A program made the position numbers and the translations under genes. From positions 1,922,001 through 1,986,000 of the forward strand of contig NZ_CP028339.1 in NCBI RefSeq assembly GCF_003030465.1: a stretch of 64,000 nucleotides of DNA, written 5' to 3'. Positions within the stretch are counted from its first letter, which is position 1. The number at the start of each line of letters is the position of its first letter. This document shows, piece by piece, positions 20,426 through 30,837 of this stretch. The notes beneath the pieces are model-generated. The model saw only the letters and a list, made by a program, of their open reading frames with translations. It had not been told where the DNA came from and made no database searches. This DNA comes from Thauera aromatica K172 (GTDB lineage: Bacteria; Pseudomonadota; Gammaproteobacteria; Burkholderiales; Rhodocyclaceae).

Positions 20426-20429
<4 letters not shown>
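18744..20429 (+). CDS. Membrane sensor histidine kinase (NtrB/DctB-like)
   Basis: Two-span sensor kinase of 561 residues. Membrane span 1 is near residues 8-30, a periplasmic Cache-like sensing domain fills about 32-255, span 2 (LFLVSLVSIAVITLLF) leads into a HAMP region, and the phosphoacceptor is His356 in GVAHEIRNPLATIKT. The ATPase domain includes NLVINAVQATPAGG, DTGAGIAEAH and KGTGLGLSIARQLAEL. The start is uncertain: GTG at 18744 puts the first span at the N-terminus, and a TTG at 18687 would add 19 residues. Its stop overlaps the GTG of the response regulator, so the pair is coupled. The signal is unknown but is probably the substrate class of the downstream operon. Confidence 0.9.
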
Positions 20430-21795
<1,366 letters not shown>

Positions 21796-21796
<1 letters not shown>

Positions 21797-21845
21797 TGAG
21801 CGCAATCCGCGCATGAGCGCGCGCGCATGAGCGGATTGCGCTCAT
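21796..21845. promoter_or_regulatory. 15-bp inverted repeat, probable enhancer of the sigma-54 activator
   Basis: ATGAGCGCAATCCGC (21796-21810) and GCGGATTGCGCTCAT (21831-21845) are perfect complements separated by 20 bases rich in GCGC. The centre lies about 124 bp upstream of the -24 element at 21943, within the usual enhancer range for NtrC-type activators. A role as a transcription terminator for the response regulator gene is also possible, but no T run follows. Confidence 0.65.
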
Positions 21846-21942
21846 GCGCGCCGCGGCGGAGTGCCGCCAGCCCCCGACCGAAGCGGGTCGGATTCCTCTG
21901 AGTTCCAGTCGCCATGCGGCCTGGCGGAATTTTCCGGCAGGC

Positions 21943-21958
21943 TGGCATGGCCTTTGCT
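21943..21958 (+). promoter_or_regulatory. Sigma-54 (-24/-12) promoter
   Basis: TGGCATGGCCTTTGCT fits TGGCAYG-N4-TTGCT exactly. The invariant GG (21944-21945) and GC (21956-21957) are ten bases apart as required. It lies 63 bases before the GTG of the first substrate-binding protein gene. The NtrC-type activator gene ends just upstream. Confidence 0.85.
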
Positions 21959-22020
21959 TTTATCTTTTACAAAGTCGCCGTGGCCCCGAGCCCGAAGCGA
22001 CGCCATGAGGAGATGCCACC

Positions 22021-23346
22021 GTGAATCAGCCATGCGCCCGATTCGATTCCCTGTTTGCTGCCTGCCGGCGAGTCCTGCCCGTGCTGGCGGCGCTCGTCCT
22101 GAGCACCCCCGCCGCGGCCCGGGTGGAGGTCGGGAGCGCGGCGGCGGAAGCCGAAGTCACGGTCGGCTGCATGTTCCCGATGACCGGACGGGCGGCGATC
22201 TACGGGCGCGACAGCATCGCCGGCATCCGCCTCGCGCTCGCCGACCTCGCAGCGCAGGATGCCTCGACGCCCAGGCTCAGGGTGCTGGTCGAGGACACGC
22301 GCTCGAAGGCGTCCTACGCCGTCCGCATCGCCGAGGACTTCATCGCGCGCGACCAGGCCCGGTTCCTCTGCGGCATGGTCAGCTCGGGCGTCGCCCATGC
22401 GGTGAGCCAGGTTGCGCTCGAGCGCAAGGTGATCCTCGTCGGCACCGACCACGCCTCCTCGCGGCTCACCATCGAGGCCTTCCACAAGTACTACTTCCGG
22501 GTGTCGAACGACTCCTACATCTCGATGGCGGCCGGTGCCCACTATCTCGCCGAGCTGCAGCAAAGGACGGGCTGGAAGCGGCTCGCCTTCATCGGTCCGG
22601 ATTACGACTACGGCCACGTCTCGTGGAACGACCTGAAGAGCAACTTCGAGCGCCTCGGCGTGCGCTTCGAGCTCGTCGGCACGTTCTGGCCCAAGCTCTA
22701 CGAGCCGGACTATTCGGCCTACATCGATGCGCTGATGCAGGCCGCGCCGGACATCGTCGTGACCGCGCTGTGGGGGGGCGATTTCATCGCCTTCCTGAAG
22801 CAGGCGGCGACGACGGATTTCTTCAGGAAGACCCGCCTCGCCAACTTCGATACCGGGGCCAATTACGAAGTCATGGTCGCGCTCGGCGAGCGGCCGCCGC
22901 CGGGCCTGATCGTCTCCGCCCGCCACCACAACAACTGGCCCGACACCGAGCGCAACCGCCGCTTCGTCGAGGCTTTCCACCGTGCCGAAGGGCGCTACCC
23001 GACCTATGCCGCGCAGGGCGCCTACAGCGGAATCCTGGCGATCGCGGCGGCGATCCGCAAAGCCGGCGCCAGAGCGGACAGCGACGCCCTGGTGGCGGCG
23101 ATGGAAGGCCTTCGGCTCGAGTTGCCCGAGGATCCGGAGGGCTTCACCTCCTGGATCGATCCCGACACCCACCAGATCGTGCAGATGCAGGCCGTCGGCG
23201 AAGTCGTGCCCGACGCTTCCTTTCCGCCCGCGCGGGTGATGGCGGGCAAGTGGCGTGTGTATCGCGCCGAAGACCTGATGCCGGCACCGGCGCTCGTTCG
23301 CGAGCGCCGGGCACAGGCCAGGGGTACAGCAGCTTCATTGCCGTGA
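22021..23346 (+). CDS. ABC transporter substrate-binding protein 1 of the sigma-54 operon
   Basis: Periplasmic binding protein of 441 residues in the type I (LivJ-like) fold. A long signal peptide ends near residue 38 (LVLSTPAAA). The mature part has VGCMFPMTGRAAIYGRDS, ARFLCGMVSSGVAHAV and FIGPDYDYGHVSWNDLKS, plus ALWGGDFIAFLKQA. It starts with GTG at 22021 behind GAGGAG. It is the first gene after the sigma-54 promoter and is followed 31 bases later by a second, clearly different binding protein. Two receptors for one permease would widen the substrate range. The ligand is not known. Confidence 0.88.
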   Translation: MNQPCARFDSLFAACRRVLPVLAALVLSTPAAARVEVGSAAAEAEVTVGCMFPMTGRAAIYGRDSIAGIRLALADLAAQDASTPRLRVLVEDTRSKASYAVRIAEDFIARDQARFLCGMVSSGVAHAVSQVALERKVILVGTDHASSRLTIEAFHKYYFRVSNDSYISMAAGAHYLAELQQRTGWKRLAFIGPDYDYGHVSWNDLKSNFERLGVRFELVGTFWPKLYEPDYSAYIDALMQAAPDIVVTALWGGDFIAFLKQAATTDFFRKTRLANFDTGANYEVMVALGERPPPGLIVSARHHNNWPDTERNRRFVEAFHRAEGRYPTYAAQGAYSGILAIAAAIRKAGARADSDALVAAMEGLRLELPEDPEGFTSWIDPDTHQIVQMQAVGEVVPDASFPPARVMAGKWRVYRAEDLMPAPALVRERRAQARGTAASLP

Positions 23347-23377
23347 CAACAACGGTCCATCCAGGAGGAAGTATTCG

Positions 23378-24691
23378 ATGAAAAAAGGACTCACCCGTAT
23401 CGCCCCCTCGCTCACCGCGGCCGCCGTCGCCGCCGCGTTTTCGCTCGCCGCGCCGGCCCAGGCGGCCGACAACGGCAAGTTTCGCATCGGCGTCGTGACC
23501 TTCCTGTCGGGCGGTGCAGCGGGCCCGTTCGGCGTGCCTTCGCTCAATGGCGCGAAAGTGATGATCGAGGCGCTGAACGCGGCCAAGGTACCCGCGCCTT
23601 ACGGGTTGAAGGGGATCAACGGCGTCGACATCGAAGTGGTCGAGGTCGATGAGAACGGCGGCGCCTCGAAGCAGGTGGAAGAGTTCCGCAACCTCGCCCA
23701 GCGCCACAAGGTCGATGCGGTGATCGGTTACATCTCCTCCGGCGACTGCCTGGCGGTGGCTCCGGTCGCCGAAGAGCTGAAGATGCCCACCGTGCTGTTC
23801 GATTGCGGTACTTCGCGCCTGTTCGAGGAAAACAAGAACCCGACCTATGTCTTCCGCACCGGTCTCGATGCGGCGATCGACAACATCGGCGCGGCGCGTT
23901 ACCTGGTCGACAGCGGGCGCAAGATCGAGTCGGTGGCGAGCATTCAGCAGAACTACGCCTGGGGGCACGACTCCTGGGGCGACTTCTCGGCCGCGATCAA
24001 GCAGCTCAAGCCCGACGTCAAGGTGGCGACCGAGCAGCTCCCGAAGCTGTTCCAGGGCCAGTACGGCGCCGAAATCTCGGCGATCAGCGTGAGCAAGCCC
24101 GACATCATCCACAGCAGCTTCTGGGGCGGCGACATGGAGGCGTTCGTGCTGCAGGGCTCGGCGCGCGGCCTGTTCGACAAGCGCACCGCGGTGCTGACCT
24201 GCGGCGAATCGGCGCTCGACCGCTTCAAGGGCCAGGCCCCCAACGGCCTGGTGATCGGTGCGCGCGGGCCGTTCGGTGCATTCGCGCCGGATACCGAGCT
24301 CAGCACCTGGTTCCGCGAGGCCTACCGGGCCAAGGCCGAGATCGACCCGACCTATCCCGCGTACAAGATGGCGCAGGCCATCCTCGGCCTGAAGGCGGCG
24401 GTGGAAAAGGCGGCGGCCAAGCCGGGCGAGATTCCGTCCAAGGAGGCGATCGTCGCCGGCTTCAAGGGGCTCACCTTCGAGTCGGTCTCGGGTACGGTGC
24501 AGATGGCGCGCGCCAACGGCCACCAGGCGCTGCAGGGCATCGCCTACGGCGAATACCAGTTCGACGCCAAGACCGGCAAGGCCACCGTGGCCAACGTCAA
24601 AACCTACGGCGGCGAGTGCGTGACCCCGCCCGATGGCACGTCGGCGAGCGAGTGGATCAAGGCGGGATTCCCGGGCGCGCAGTGTAACTGA
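23378..24691 (+). CDS. ABC transporter substrate-binding protein 2 of the sigma-54 operon
   Basis: Periplasmic binding protein of 437 residues with a signal peptide ending AQA near residue 29. Features include FRIGVVTFLSGGAAGPFGV, VIGYISSGDCLAVAPVAEEL, the FDCGTSRLFEE segment and ASIQQNYAWGHDSWGDF. It ends with a cysteine-bearing tail and a second cysteine in GGECVTPP, so a disulfide is possible. Start ATG at 23378 is behind AGGAGG. A transcription hairpin follows its stop, which suggests it is made in excess over the permeases. Its ligand is probably an alcohol-derived or short hydroxy acid, by context. Confidence 0.88.
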   Translation: MKKGLTRIAPSLTAAAVAAAFSLAAPAQAADNGKFRIGVVTFLSGGAAGPFGVPSLNGAKVMIEALNAAKVPAPYGLKGINGVDIEVVEVDENGGASKQVEEFRNLAQRHKVDAVIGYISSGDCLAVAPVAEELKMPTVLFDCGTSRLFEENKNPTYVFRTGLDAAIDNIGAARYLVDSGRKIESVASIQQNYAWGHDSWGDFSAAIKQLKPDVKVATEQLPKLFQGQYGAEISAISVSKPDIIHSSFWGGDMEAFVLQGSARGLFDKRTAVLTCGESALDRFKGQAPNGLVIGARGPFGAFAPDTELSTWFREAYRAKAEIDPTYPAYKMAQAILGLKAAVEKAAAKPGEIPSKEAIVAGFKGLTFESVSGTVQMARANGHQALQGIAYGEYQFDAKTGKATVANVKTYGGECVTPPDGTSASEWIKAGFPGAQCN

Positions 24692-24703
24692 GGCACGGCG
24701 GCA

Positions 24704-24738
24704 GGACCCGGCTGGTGGCAAGGCCGCCGGGTCCTTTT
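24704..24738 (+). terminator. Intra-operon hairpin with T run (partial terminator)
   Basis: GGACCCGGC (24704-24712) and GCCGGGTCC (24726-24734) pair perfectly over nine bases around a 13-base loop, followed by TTTT. It lies 13 bases after the stop of binding protein 2 and 65 bases before the LivH-type gene. Such sites keep receptor levels above permease levels. Confidence 0.7.
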
Positions 24739-24802
24739 GCCCCCTTTCGTTTTCTCTGTTTCACCCATTTCCGTCCCACCCACTCTTACCGGAGCAACGA
24801 GC

Positions 24803-25702
24803 ATGACCACGCTCTATGCAATCCTGATCGACGGGATGATCTACGCCTCCTGGCTGTTCCTGGTGGCGGCCGGTCTGACCGTCATCTACGGGGTGATGCG
24901 CATCCTCAACATGGCCCATGGCAGTTTCTATGCCATCGGTGCCTACACCGGCGCATCGCTCGTCGGCTGGTATTTCGCCGGCGGCGACGGCGCCCCCTAC
25001 TGGAGCTATCTCCTGCTGCTGGCCGCCGCCCTCGGTTCCGGCCTGCTGGTCGGGTGGCTGGTCGAGCAGGGGCTGCTGCAGTTCATGTACAAGCGCGACG
25101 AACTGCTGATGGTGATCATCACCTACGCACTGCTGCTGATCCTCGAGGACACCACCAAGCTGATCTTCGGTGTCGATCCCTATTTCACCTACCAGCCCTA
25201 CAGCCTGCTCGGGCGCAGCGACATCGGCGGGCTCACCTTTGCCAACTACGACCTGCTGCTGATCCTGGTGTCGGTGCTGATCGGTGCCGGCTGCTGGCTG
25301 ATCCTGAACCGCACCCACACCGGCAAGGTGCTGCGCGCGGTGATCCAGGACCGCGAGATCGCCGTCGCCATGGGGGTGAACGTGAAGCTGATGTTCGCCC
25401 TCACCTTCGTCGTCGGCACCACGCTCGGAACGCTCGCCGGGGCGCTCACCGCACCGGCGATCTCGGTGTCGCCCGGCATCGGCGTGGAAGTCATCGTGCT
25501 CGCCTTCGCGGTGGTCGTCGTCGGCGGCCTAGGCAGCATCGAGGGCGCCATCGTCGGTGCGCTGCTGGTCGGGCTGACGCGCTCGGTCGCGGTGCATCTG
25601 GCACCCGAGGTCGAGCTGTTCGTGATCTATGGCGTCATGTCCCTGGTGCTTGCGGTACGGCCGCAAGGGCTGTTCGGGCGCAATCTGGCGAGGAAAATCT
25701 GA
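24803..25702 (+). CDS. ABC transporter permease, LivH type (second transporter)
   Basis: Inner membrane permease of 299 residues with about eight spans. The LivH marks are LTVIYGVMRILNMAHGSFY near residue 30-48 and VVVVGGLGSIEGAIVGALL near 235-253. The ATG at 24803 is chosen because GGAG lies eleven bases upstream and the product then begins directly with the first hydrophobic segment (TLYAILIDGMIYASWLF). The stop codon overlaps the next ATG by one base (TGATG). Confidence 0.92.
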   Translation: MTTLYAILIDGMIYASWLFLVAAGLTVIYGVMRILNMAHGSFYAIGAYTGASLVGWYFAGGDGAPYWSYLLLLAAALGSGLLVGWLVEQGLLQFMYKRDELLMVIITYALLLILEDTTKLIFGVDPYFTYQPYSLLGRSDIGGLTFANYDLLLILVSVLIGAGCWLILNRTHTGKVLRAVIQDREIAVAMGVNVKLMFALTFVVGTTLGTLAGALTAPAISVSPGIGVEVIVLAFAVVVVGGLGSIEGAIVGALLVGLTRSVAVHLAPEVELFVIYGVMSLVLAVRPQGLFGRNLARKI

Positions 25703-26646
25703 TGTTCAAAGCGGAAAAAACCGAAGTCTGGCTGATCGCCGCCACCCTCGGCCTCATCGTGGCCGGGTTCGTGATTCCCAACTGGCTCGCCTTCATCCTC
25801 ACCCTGGCGATCGCCAAGGCCCTGGTGGTGCAAGGCGTGGTGATGCAGATGCGCGCCGGGCTGGTGTCCTTCGGTCAGGGCTTGTTCTTCTGCATCGGCG
25901 GCTACAGCGTGGGGATGGGTGGTGCCTTTCTCGACATCCACGACGTCTTCGTGCTGCTCGGCCTGGGGGTGGCGGTGGCCGTCGCGGCGGCGGCGGTGCT
26001 CGGCCTGCTGATGACGCGCTACCGCGACATCTTCTTCGCGATGCTGTCGCTGGCGTTCTCGATGATCCTGTACGGGCTGATCGTGAAGAACCCGGCGCTG
26101 GGCTCGACCGACGGCTTCAACGTGCATGCACCGACCTTCCTCGGCTGGGCGCCGGGGGGCGAGGACCAGAAGCTGGCGCTCTTCGTGCTGACCGTGGTCG
26201 TCGCCGGCGTGCTCGCGCTGGCGCTCAACCGCTATCTGCGCTCGGGCCTCGGCGGGGTCAGCGAGGCGATCAAGGAAAACGAGATCCGGGTCGAGTTCCT
26301 CGGCCTGTCGCCGCGCTGGATCCTCTACGCCAACTACCTGTTCGCGGCCGGCATCTCCGCAGTCGGCGGCGCGCTCACCGCGTTCGCCACCGGACACGTC
26401 GATCCGGAAATGGCGTTCTGGACCACCTCCGGCGAGTTCGTCTTCATCGCCCTGCTCGGCGGTACCGCGCACGTCGCCGCGCCCTTCATCGCCGCCGTGC
26501 TGTTCGCCCTGGTGCGCACCTACGCGCTCGAGCTGGCGCCGCATTCGTGGCAGATGATCCTCGGCTTCGTCCTGCTGGGCATCATCGTGTTCCTGCCCAA
26601 GGGGCTGTGGAGCCTGGTTTCGGGCAAGCGGAGGGCGGCGGCATGA
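25702..26646 (+). CDS. ABC transporter permease, LivM type (second transporter)
   Basis: Inner membrane permease of 314 residues. It starts MFKAEKTEVWLIAATLG at an ATG overlapping the LivH-type stop. Family marks are MRAGLVSFGQGLFFCIGGYS and GLGGVSEAIKENEIRVEFLG, the LivM cytoplasmic loop. The end (VFLPKGLWSLVSGKRR) matches the usual basic tail. Its stop overlaps the ATG of the LivG-type ATPase gene (ATGA). With its partner it forms the channel for the two upstream binding proteins. Confidence 0.92.
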   Translation: MFKAEKTEVWLIAATLGLIVAGFVIPNWLAFILTLAIAKALVVQGVVMQMRAGLVSFGQGLFFCIGGYSVGMGGAFLDIHDVFVLLGLGVAVAVAAAAVLGLLMTRYRDIFFAMLSLAFSMILYGLIVKNPALGSTDGFNVHAPTFLGWAPGGEDQKLALFVLTVVVAGVLALALNRYLRSGLGGVSEAIKENEIRVEFLGLSPRWILYANYLFAAGISAVGGALTAFATGHVDPEMAFWTTSGEFVFIALLGGTAHVAAPFIAAVLFALVRTYALELAPHSWQMILGFVLLGIIVFLPKGLWSLVSGKRRAAA

Positions 26647-27428
26647 GCGCGATCCTCGAAACCCGCAGCCTCAACCGCAGCTTCGGCGCGGTCACCGCGG
26701 CGCGCGAGCTCAACGTGCGGATCGACAAGGGCGAAGTCGTCGGCGTGATCGGCTCGAACGGCGCCGGCAAGACCACCTTCATCAACATGGTGACCGGCTA
26801 CCTGCCGCCTTCGTCGGGCGAGATCCTCTTCGAAGGGCGCTCCATCGTCGGCCAGCCGCCGCGCCAGATCATCCGTGGCGGCATGACGCGCTCGTTCCAG
26901 ATGGCGCAGCTGTTCCCCGAGCTCAGCGTGCTCGACAACCTGCTGATCGCGCTGGTGGCGGCCGAAAGCGCGCGTCCGCCGTTCTTCGCCCGGCTGCACA
27001 CGCCCGCACGCATCGCCCGCGCCGACGAAATCCTCGCCGAGTTCGCGGTCGAGCGTTACCGCGATGCCATCGTGCGTGCCGTGCCGCAGGGCGCGCGCAA
27101 GCTGATCGACATCGCCATGGCGCTGATCGGCAAGCCGCGCATGCTGCTCCTCGACGAACCGACCAGCGGCGTCAGCGTGGAAGAAAAGTTCCCGCTGATG
27201 GACACCGTGATGAGGGCGGTGCGCCACCACGGCGTGACCGTGCTCTTCGTCGAGCACGACATGGAGATCGTCGAGCGCTACGTGTCGCGCGTGCTCGCCT
27301 TCTACAGCGGGGAAATCATCAGCGATGGCAGCCCGGTGGCGGTGTTTGCCGACAGCCGGGTTCAGGAGCTGGTCATCGGTCATGGCCACGGCCGGCCGGC
27401 GGCGGCGCGCGAACGGAGGGTAGCATGA
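26643..27428 (+). CDS. ABC transporter ATP-binding protein, LivG type (second transporter)
   Basis: Cytoplasmic ATPase of 261 residues. Walker A is GSNGAGKTT near residue 38-46, Walker B is MLLLDEPTSGVS near 163-174 and the switch histidine lies in LFVEHDMEIVERYV. The signature region reads VPQGARKLIDIAMAL, departing from LSGGQ as often in LivG. The start overlaps the LivM-type stop and the stop overlaps the LivF-type ATG, so all four membrane and ATPase genes are tightly coupled. Confidence 0.92.
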   Translation: MSAILETRSLNRSFGAVTAARELNVRIDKGEVVGVIGSNGAGKTTFINMVTGYLPPSSGEILFEGRSIVGQPPRQIIRGGMTRSFQMAQLFPELSVLDNLLIALVAAESARPPFFARLHTPARIARADEILAEFAVERYRDAIVRAVPQGARKLIDIAMALIGKPRMLLLDEPTSGVSVEEKFPLMDTVMRAVRHHGVTVLFVEHDMEIVERYVSRVLAFYSGEIISDGSPVAVFADSRVQELVIGHGHGRPAAARERRVA

Positions 27429-28072
27429 CACTGGAAATTCGAGGGCTGAACGTATCGATCGACCGCATCCCGATCCTGCGCGAGGTGACGATGGCGGTTC
27501 CCGCGGGCGCGATGGTCGGCCTGATCGGCCGCAACGGCGCCGGCAAGACCACCCTGATGCGCAGCATCATGGGGCTGCTGGCGGGGGATTCGGGCACGAT
27601 CCGCATCGACGGCGAGGACATGACGGACGTGCCCGGTTACAAACGCGCCGCCCTCGGCGTGAGCTACATGCCGGAAGACCGGCGGCTGATTCCCGAACTC
27701 ACCGTGGAGGAGAACATCCTGATGCCGGCGTGGGCGAACGGCATCCGGGATGCCGCCGAGCGCCTGGACTGGATCTACGGCCTGATGCCCGAAGTCCGCG
27801 AGTTCCGCGACCGGCGCGCGCTGCAGTTGAGCGGCGGGCAGCAGAAGCTGGTCGCGCTGGCCCGCGCCCTGATGCCGGGGCGCCGCCTGCTGCTGCTCGA
27901 CGAGCCGTTCGAGGGCGTCGCCCCGGTGCTCTCCCGCCGCCTGACCGAAGTCATCGCCGAGCTGCGCAACGAGGGCATGTCCGTCGTGCTCTCGGAATCC
28001 GATGACGTCCACTCCGCCGACCTCGTCGACCGCAGCTATCGCATTGAGCGTGGCGTGGTCGAGGCCGCCTGA
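27425..28072 (+). CDS. ABC transporter ATP-binding protein, LivF type (second transporter)
   Basis: Cytoplasmic ATPase of 215 residues, somewhat shorter than the usual 230-240. Walker A is GRNGAGKTT, the signature LSGGQQKLVALARAL, Walker B LLLLDEPFEGVAP. The switch region reads VVLSESDDVHSADLVD; the usual histidine after the D-loop strand is replaced by Ser-Glu-Ser, which is an odd feature. It ends 21 bases before the first iron alcohol dehydrogenase gene, so transport and oxidation genes are cotranscribed. Confidence 0.9.
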   Translation: MTLEIRGLNVSIDRIPILREVTMAVPAGAMVGLIGRNGAGKTTLMRSIMGLLAGDSGTIRIDGEDMTDVPGYKRAALGVSYMPEDRRLIPELTVEENILMPAWANGIRDAAERLDWIYGLMPEVREFRDRRALQLSGGQQKLVALARALMPGRRLLLLDEPFEGVAPVLSRRLTEVIAELRNEGMSVVLSESDDVHSADLVDRSYRIERGVVEAA

Positions 28073-28093
28073 TCCGCCCAGAAGGAAGCGACC

Positions 28094-29248
28094 ATGACTG
28101 ATTTCGTGTTTGAAACCACCCCGCGCATCGTGTGCGAACCCGGCGCCGCCGCGCGCCTCGGCGAACTGGCCGCGGAACTGGGGATCGGCCACGCGCTGAT
28201 CGTCACCGACCGCGGGCTGGTACAGGCGGGCGTGCTCGACGGCGCCCTCGAAGGGCTGCAGGCCGCCGGCGTGGCGGTGACGCTATTTACCGAAGTGCTC
28301 GCCGATCCGCCCGAAGTGTCGGTGCTGGCCGCGGTCGATGCGGCGCGCGCCGCGGCGGTGGACGGCATCATCGGCCTCGGCGGCGGCAGCTCGATGGACA
28401 CCGCCAAGCTGGTCGCCCTGCTTGCGGGAACGCCGCAGGCGCTGCCCGAGGTCTACGGCATCGGCCTCGCCAAGGGGCCGCGGCTGCCGCTGATCCAGGT
28501 GCCGACCACCGCCGGCACCGGTTCGGAAGTGACTCCGATCGCCATCGTCACCACGCCGACGCAGGAAAAGAAAGGGGTGGTGTCGCCGGTGCTGTACCCC
28601 GATGTCGCGGTCCTCGATGGCGCGCTGACGGTGGGCCTGCCGGCCCGGGTCACGGCGATGACCGGGATCGATGCGATGGTGCACGCGATCGAGGCCTACA
28701 CCAGCCGCCACAAGAAGAACCCCCTGTCCGATGCGCTCGCGGTGAAGGCGCTCGAGCTGCTGTACGCGAACATCCGCAAGGTGATCGCCGACGGCACCGA
28801 CCTGGCGGCGCGCTCGGCGATGCTGCAGGGTTCGCTGCTGGCGGGCATGGCGTTCGCCAATGCGCCGGTGGCCGCGGTGCATGCGCTGGCCTATCCGCTC
28901 GGCGGGCACTACCACGTGCCGCACGGGCTGAGCAATGCGCTCGTGCTGGCGCCGGTGCTGGCCTTCAACAAGCCGGCGGCGGCTGCGGCATACGCCGAGC
29001 TGGCCGAAGTCGTCCTCCCCGGGCGGGTGTTCGCCGGCATCGACGAGGCCGCGCAGGCCTTCATCGATGCCATCGCCGGGCTGGTCGCGGAAATGCCGTT
29101 CGAGCAGCGGCTGGGCGAGCTCGGCGTCGGCGCAGGCGATCTCGAGCGGCTTGCGCGCGACGTCATGAACATCCAGCGTCTTCTGGTCAATAATCCGCGT
29201 GAGCTCACCGAAGCCGATGTGCGTGCGCTCTACGCTTCGGTCCTGTAA
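28094..29248 (+). CDS. Iron-type alcohol dehydrogenase 1
   Basis: Group III (iron-dependent) NAD alcohol dehydrogenase of 384 residues. The cofactor motif is LGGGSSMDTAK near 95-105, and the metal ligands are Asp193 and His197 (GIDAMVHAIEAYTS), His263 (AVHALAYPLG) and His277 (HVPHG). It oxidises or reduces an alcohol or hydroxy acid; members act on ethanol, 1,3-propanediol, 4-hydroxybutyrate and similar compounds. Placed right after the ABC genes and before an aldehyde dehydrogenase, it probably makes the aldehyde that the next enzyme oxidises. The paralogue at 30838 aligns with the same numbering of all four ligands. Confidence 0.92.
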   Translation: MTDFVFETTPRIVCEPGAAARLGELAAELGIGHALIVTDRGLVQAGVLDGALEGLQAAGVAVTLFTEVLADPPEVSVLAAVDAARAAAVDGIIGLGGGSSMDTAKLVALLAGTPQALPEVYGIGLAKGPRLPLIQVPTTAGTGSEVTPIAIVTTPTQEKKGVVSPVLYPDVAVLDGALTVGLPARVTAMTGIDAMVHAIEAYTSRHKKNPLSDALAVKALELLYANIRKVIADGTDLAARSAMLQGSLLAGMAFANAPVAAVHALAYPLGGHYHVPHGLSNALVLAPVLAFNKPAAAAAYAELAEVVLPGRVFAGIDEAAQAFIDAIAGLVAEMPFEQRLGELGVGAGDLERLARDVMNIQRLLVNNPRELTEADVRALYASVL

Positions 29249-29366
29249 GGCCTGGGTCCGGTGACGGCGCGTTCCGCTCCCGGCGCCGGCTCCCGGTCGG
29301 GAGGGCGCCGCGCCCGTCGGGCCGCCGATCACTTCCTGAACACCCTGAAACGAGATTGAGGGACGC

Positions 29367-30827
29367 ATGATGCAACTGAAGGATTCCGCACTGCTGCGCG
29401 AGCTGGCCTATATCGACGGCGTCTGGGCGGGGGCCGACGACGGCGCCCGGTTCGAGGTCACCAACCCGGCCGACGGCAGCGTGCTGGCGCGGGTGCCCGA
29501 CATGGGGGCGGCCGAGACCCGGCGTGCGATCGACGCCGCGGCCGCGGCGCTGCCGGCCTGGCGGGCGCGAACTGCGAAGGAGCGCGCCGCGGTGCTGCGC
29601 AAATGGTTCGAGCTGATCCTGGAGAACCAGGACGACCTCGCCGTGCTGATGACCGCCGAGCAGGGCAAGCCGCTCGCCGAGGCGCGCGGCGAAGTCGCCT
29701 ACGGCGCCGCCTTCATCGAGTGGTTCGCCGAGGAAGGCAAGCGCATCTACGGCGATGTGATTCCGAGCCACGGCGCGGACAAGCGCATCGTCGTGCTGAA
29801 GGAGCCGATCGGCGTGGTGGCGGCGATCACCCCGTGGAACTTCCCGATCGCGATGATCACGCGCAAGGCCGGCCCGGCGCTCGCCGCCGGGTGCACGATG
29901 GTGATCAAGCCCGCCGAGGACACCCCCCTGTGCGCGCTCGCGCTCGCGGCGCTGGCCGAGCGTGCCGGCCTGCCGAAAGGCGTGCTCAACATCGTCACCA
30001 CGCGCCGCGCCGCCGAAGTCGGTGGCGAGCTGAGCGCCAACCCGACCGTGCGCAAGCTCTCCTTCACCGGCTCCACTGAAGTCGGCAAGCTGCTGATGCG
30101 CCAGTGCGCCGGCACCGTGAAGAAAGTGTCGCTGGAGCTCGGCGGTAATGCGCCCTTCATCGTTTTCGACGATGCCGATCTCGACGCCGCGGTGGCAGGG
30201 GCGATGGCCTCCAAGTACCGCAACGCCGGCCAGACCTGCGTGTGCGCCAACCGCCTGCTGGTGCAGGACGGCATCTATGACGCTTTCGCCGCGAAGCTGG
30301 CCGAGGCGGTGGGCCGGCTCCGGGTCGGCCCGGGGCTGTCCGGCGACGTCGAGCAGGGACCGCTGATCAACGAGGAGGCGGTGGCCAAGGTCGAGACCCT
30401 GGTCGCCGACGCGGTGGGCAAGGGCGCCCGGGTGGCCTGCGGCGGCAGGCGCCACGCGCTCGGCGGGACGTTCTACGAGCCCACCATCCTCACCGGCGTC
30501 ACCGCGCAGATGCGCGTCGCGCGCGAGGAGATCTTCGGCCCGGTGGCGCCGCTGTTCCGCTTCCACACCGAAGCGGAGGCGATCGCCCTCGCCAATGCCA
30601 CCGAGTTCGGGCTGGCGGCCTATTTTTACGCCAAGGACATCGCCCGCGTGTGGCGCGTCGCCGAAGGGCTGGAATACGGCATCGTCGGCATCAACGAAGG
30701 GATCATCTCGACCGAGGTCGCGCCTTTCGGCGGCGTCAAGGAGTCGGGCATCGGCCGCGAAGGCTCGAAGTACGGCATCGAGGACTACGTCGAGATGAAG
30801 TACCTGTGCCTGGGCGGAATCCGGTGA
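29367..30827 (+). CDS. NAD(P)-dependent aldehyde dehydrogenase, succinate/glutarate semialdehyde type
   Basis: Aldehyde dehydrogenase of 486 residues, usual for GabD-like enzymes. Catalytic Cys291 lies in NAGQTCVCANR, general base Glu258 in SLELGGNAP, Asn158 in TPWNFP, and Lys181 in VIKPAEDTP. The second cysteine at 293 is typical of succinate semialdehyde dehydrogenases. The C-terminus has GVKESGIGREGSKYGIEDY, also GabD-like. Lying between two iron alcohol dehydrogenases it would turn their aldehyde into an acid, so a terminal hydroxy acid or diol giving a dicarboxylate is the likeliest route. Either of two adjacent ATGs (29367, 29370) can be the start. Confidence 0.92.
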   Translation: MMQLKDSALLRELAYIDGVWAGADDGARFEVTNPADGSVLARVPDMGAAETRRAIDAAAAALPAWRARTAKERAAVLRKWFELILENQDDLAVLMTAEQGKPLAEARGEVAYGAAFIEWFAEEGKRIYGDVIPSHGADKRIVVLKEPIGVVAAITPWNFPIAMITRKAGPALAAGCTMVIKPAEDTPLCALALAALAERAGLPKGVLNIVTTRRAAEVGGELSANPTVRKLSFTGSTEVGKLLMRQCAGTVKKVSLELGGNAPFIVFDDADLDAAVAGAMASKYRNAGQTCVCANRLLVQDGIYDAFAAKLAEAVGRLRVGPGLSGDVEQGPLINEEAVAKVETLVADAVGKGARVACGGRRHALGGTFYEPTILTGVTAQMRVAREEIFGPVAPLFRFHTEAEAIALANATEFGLAAYFYAKDIARVWRVAEGLEYGIVGINEGIISTEVAPFGGVKESGIGREGSKYGIEDYVEMKYLCLGGIR

Positions 30828-30837
30828 GGTGGCGGCG

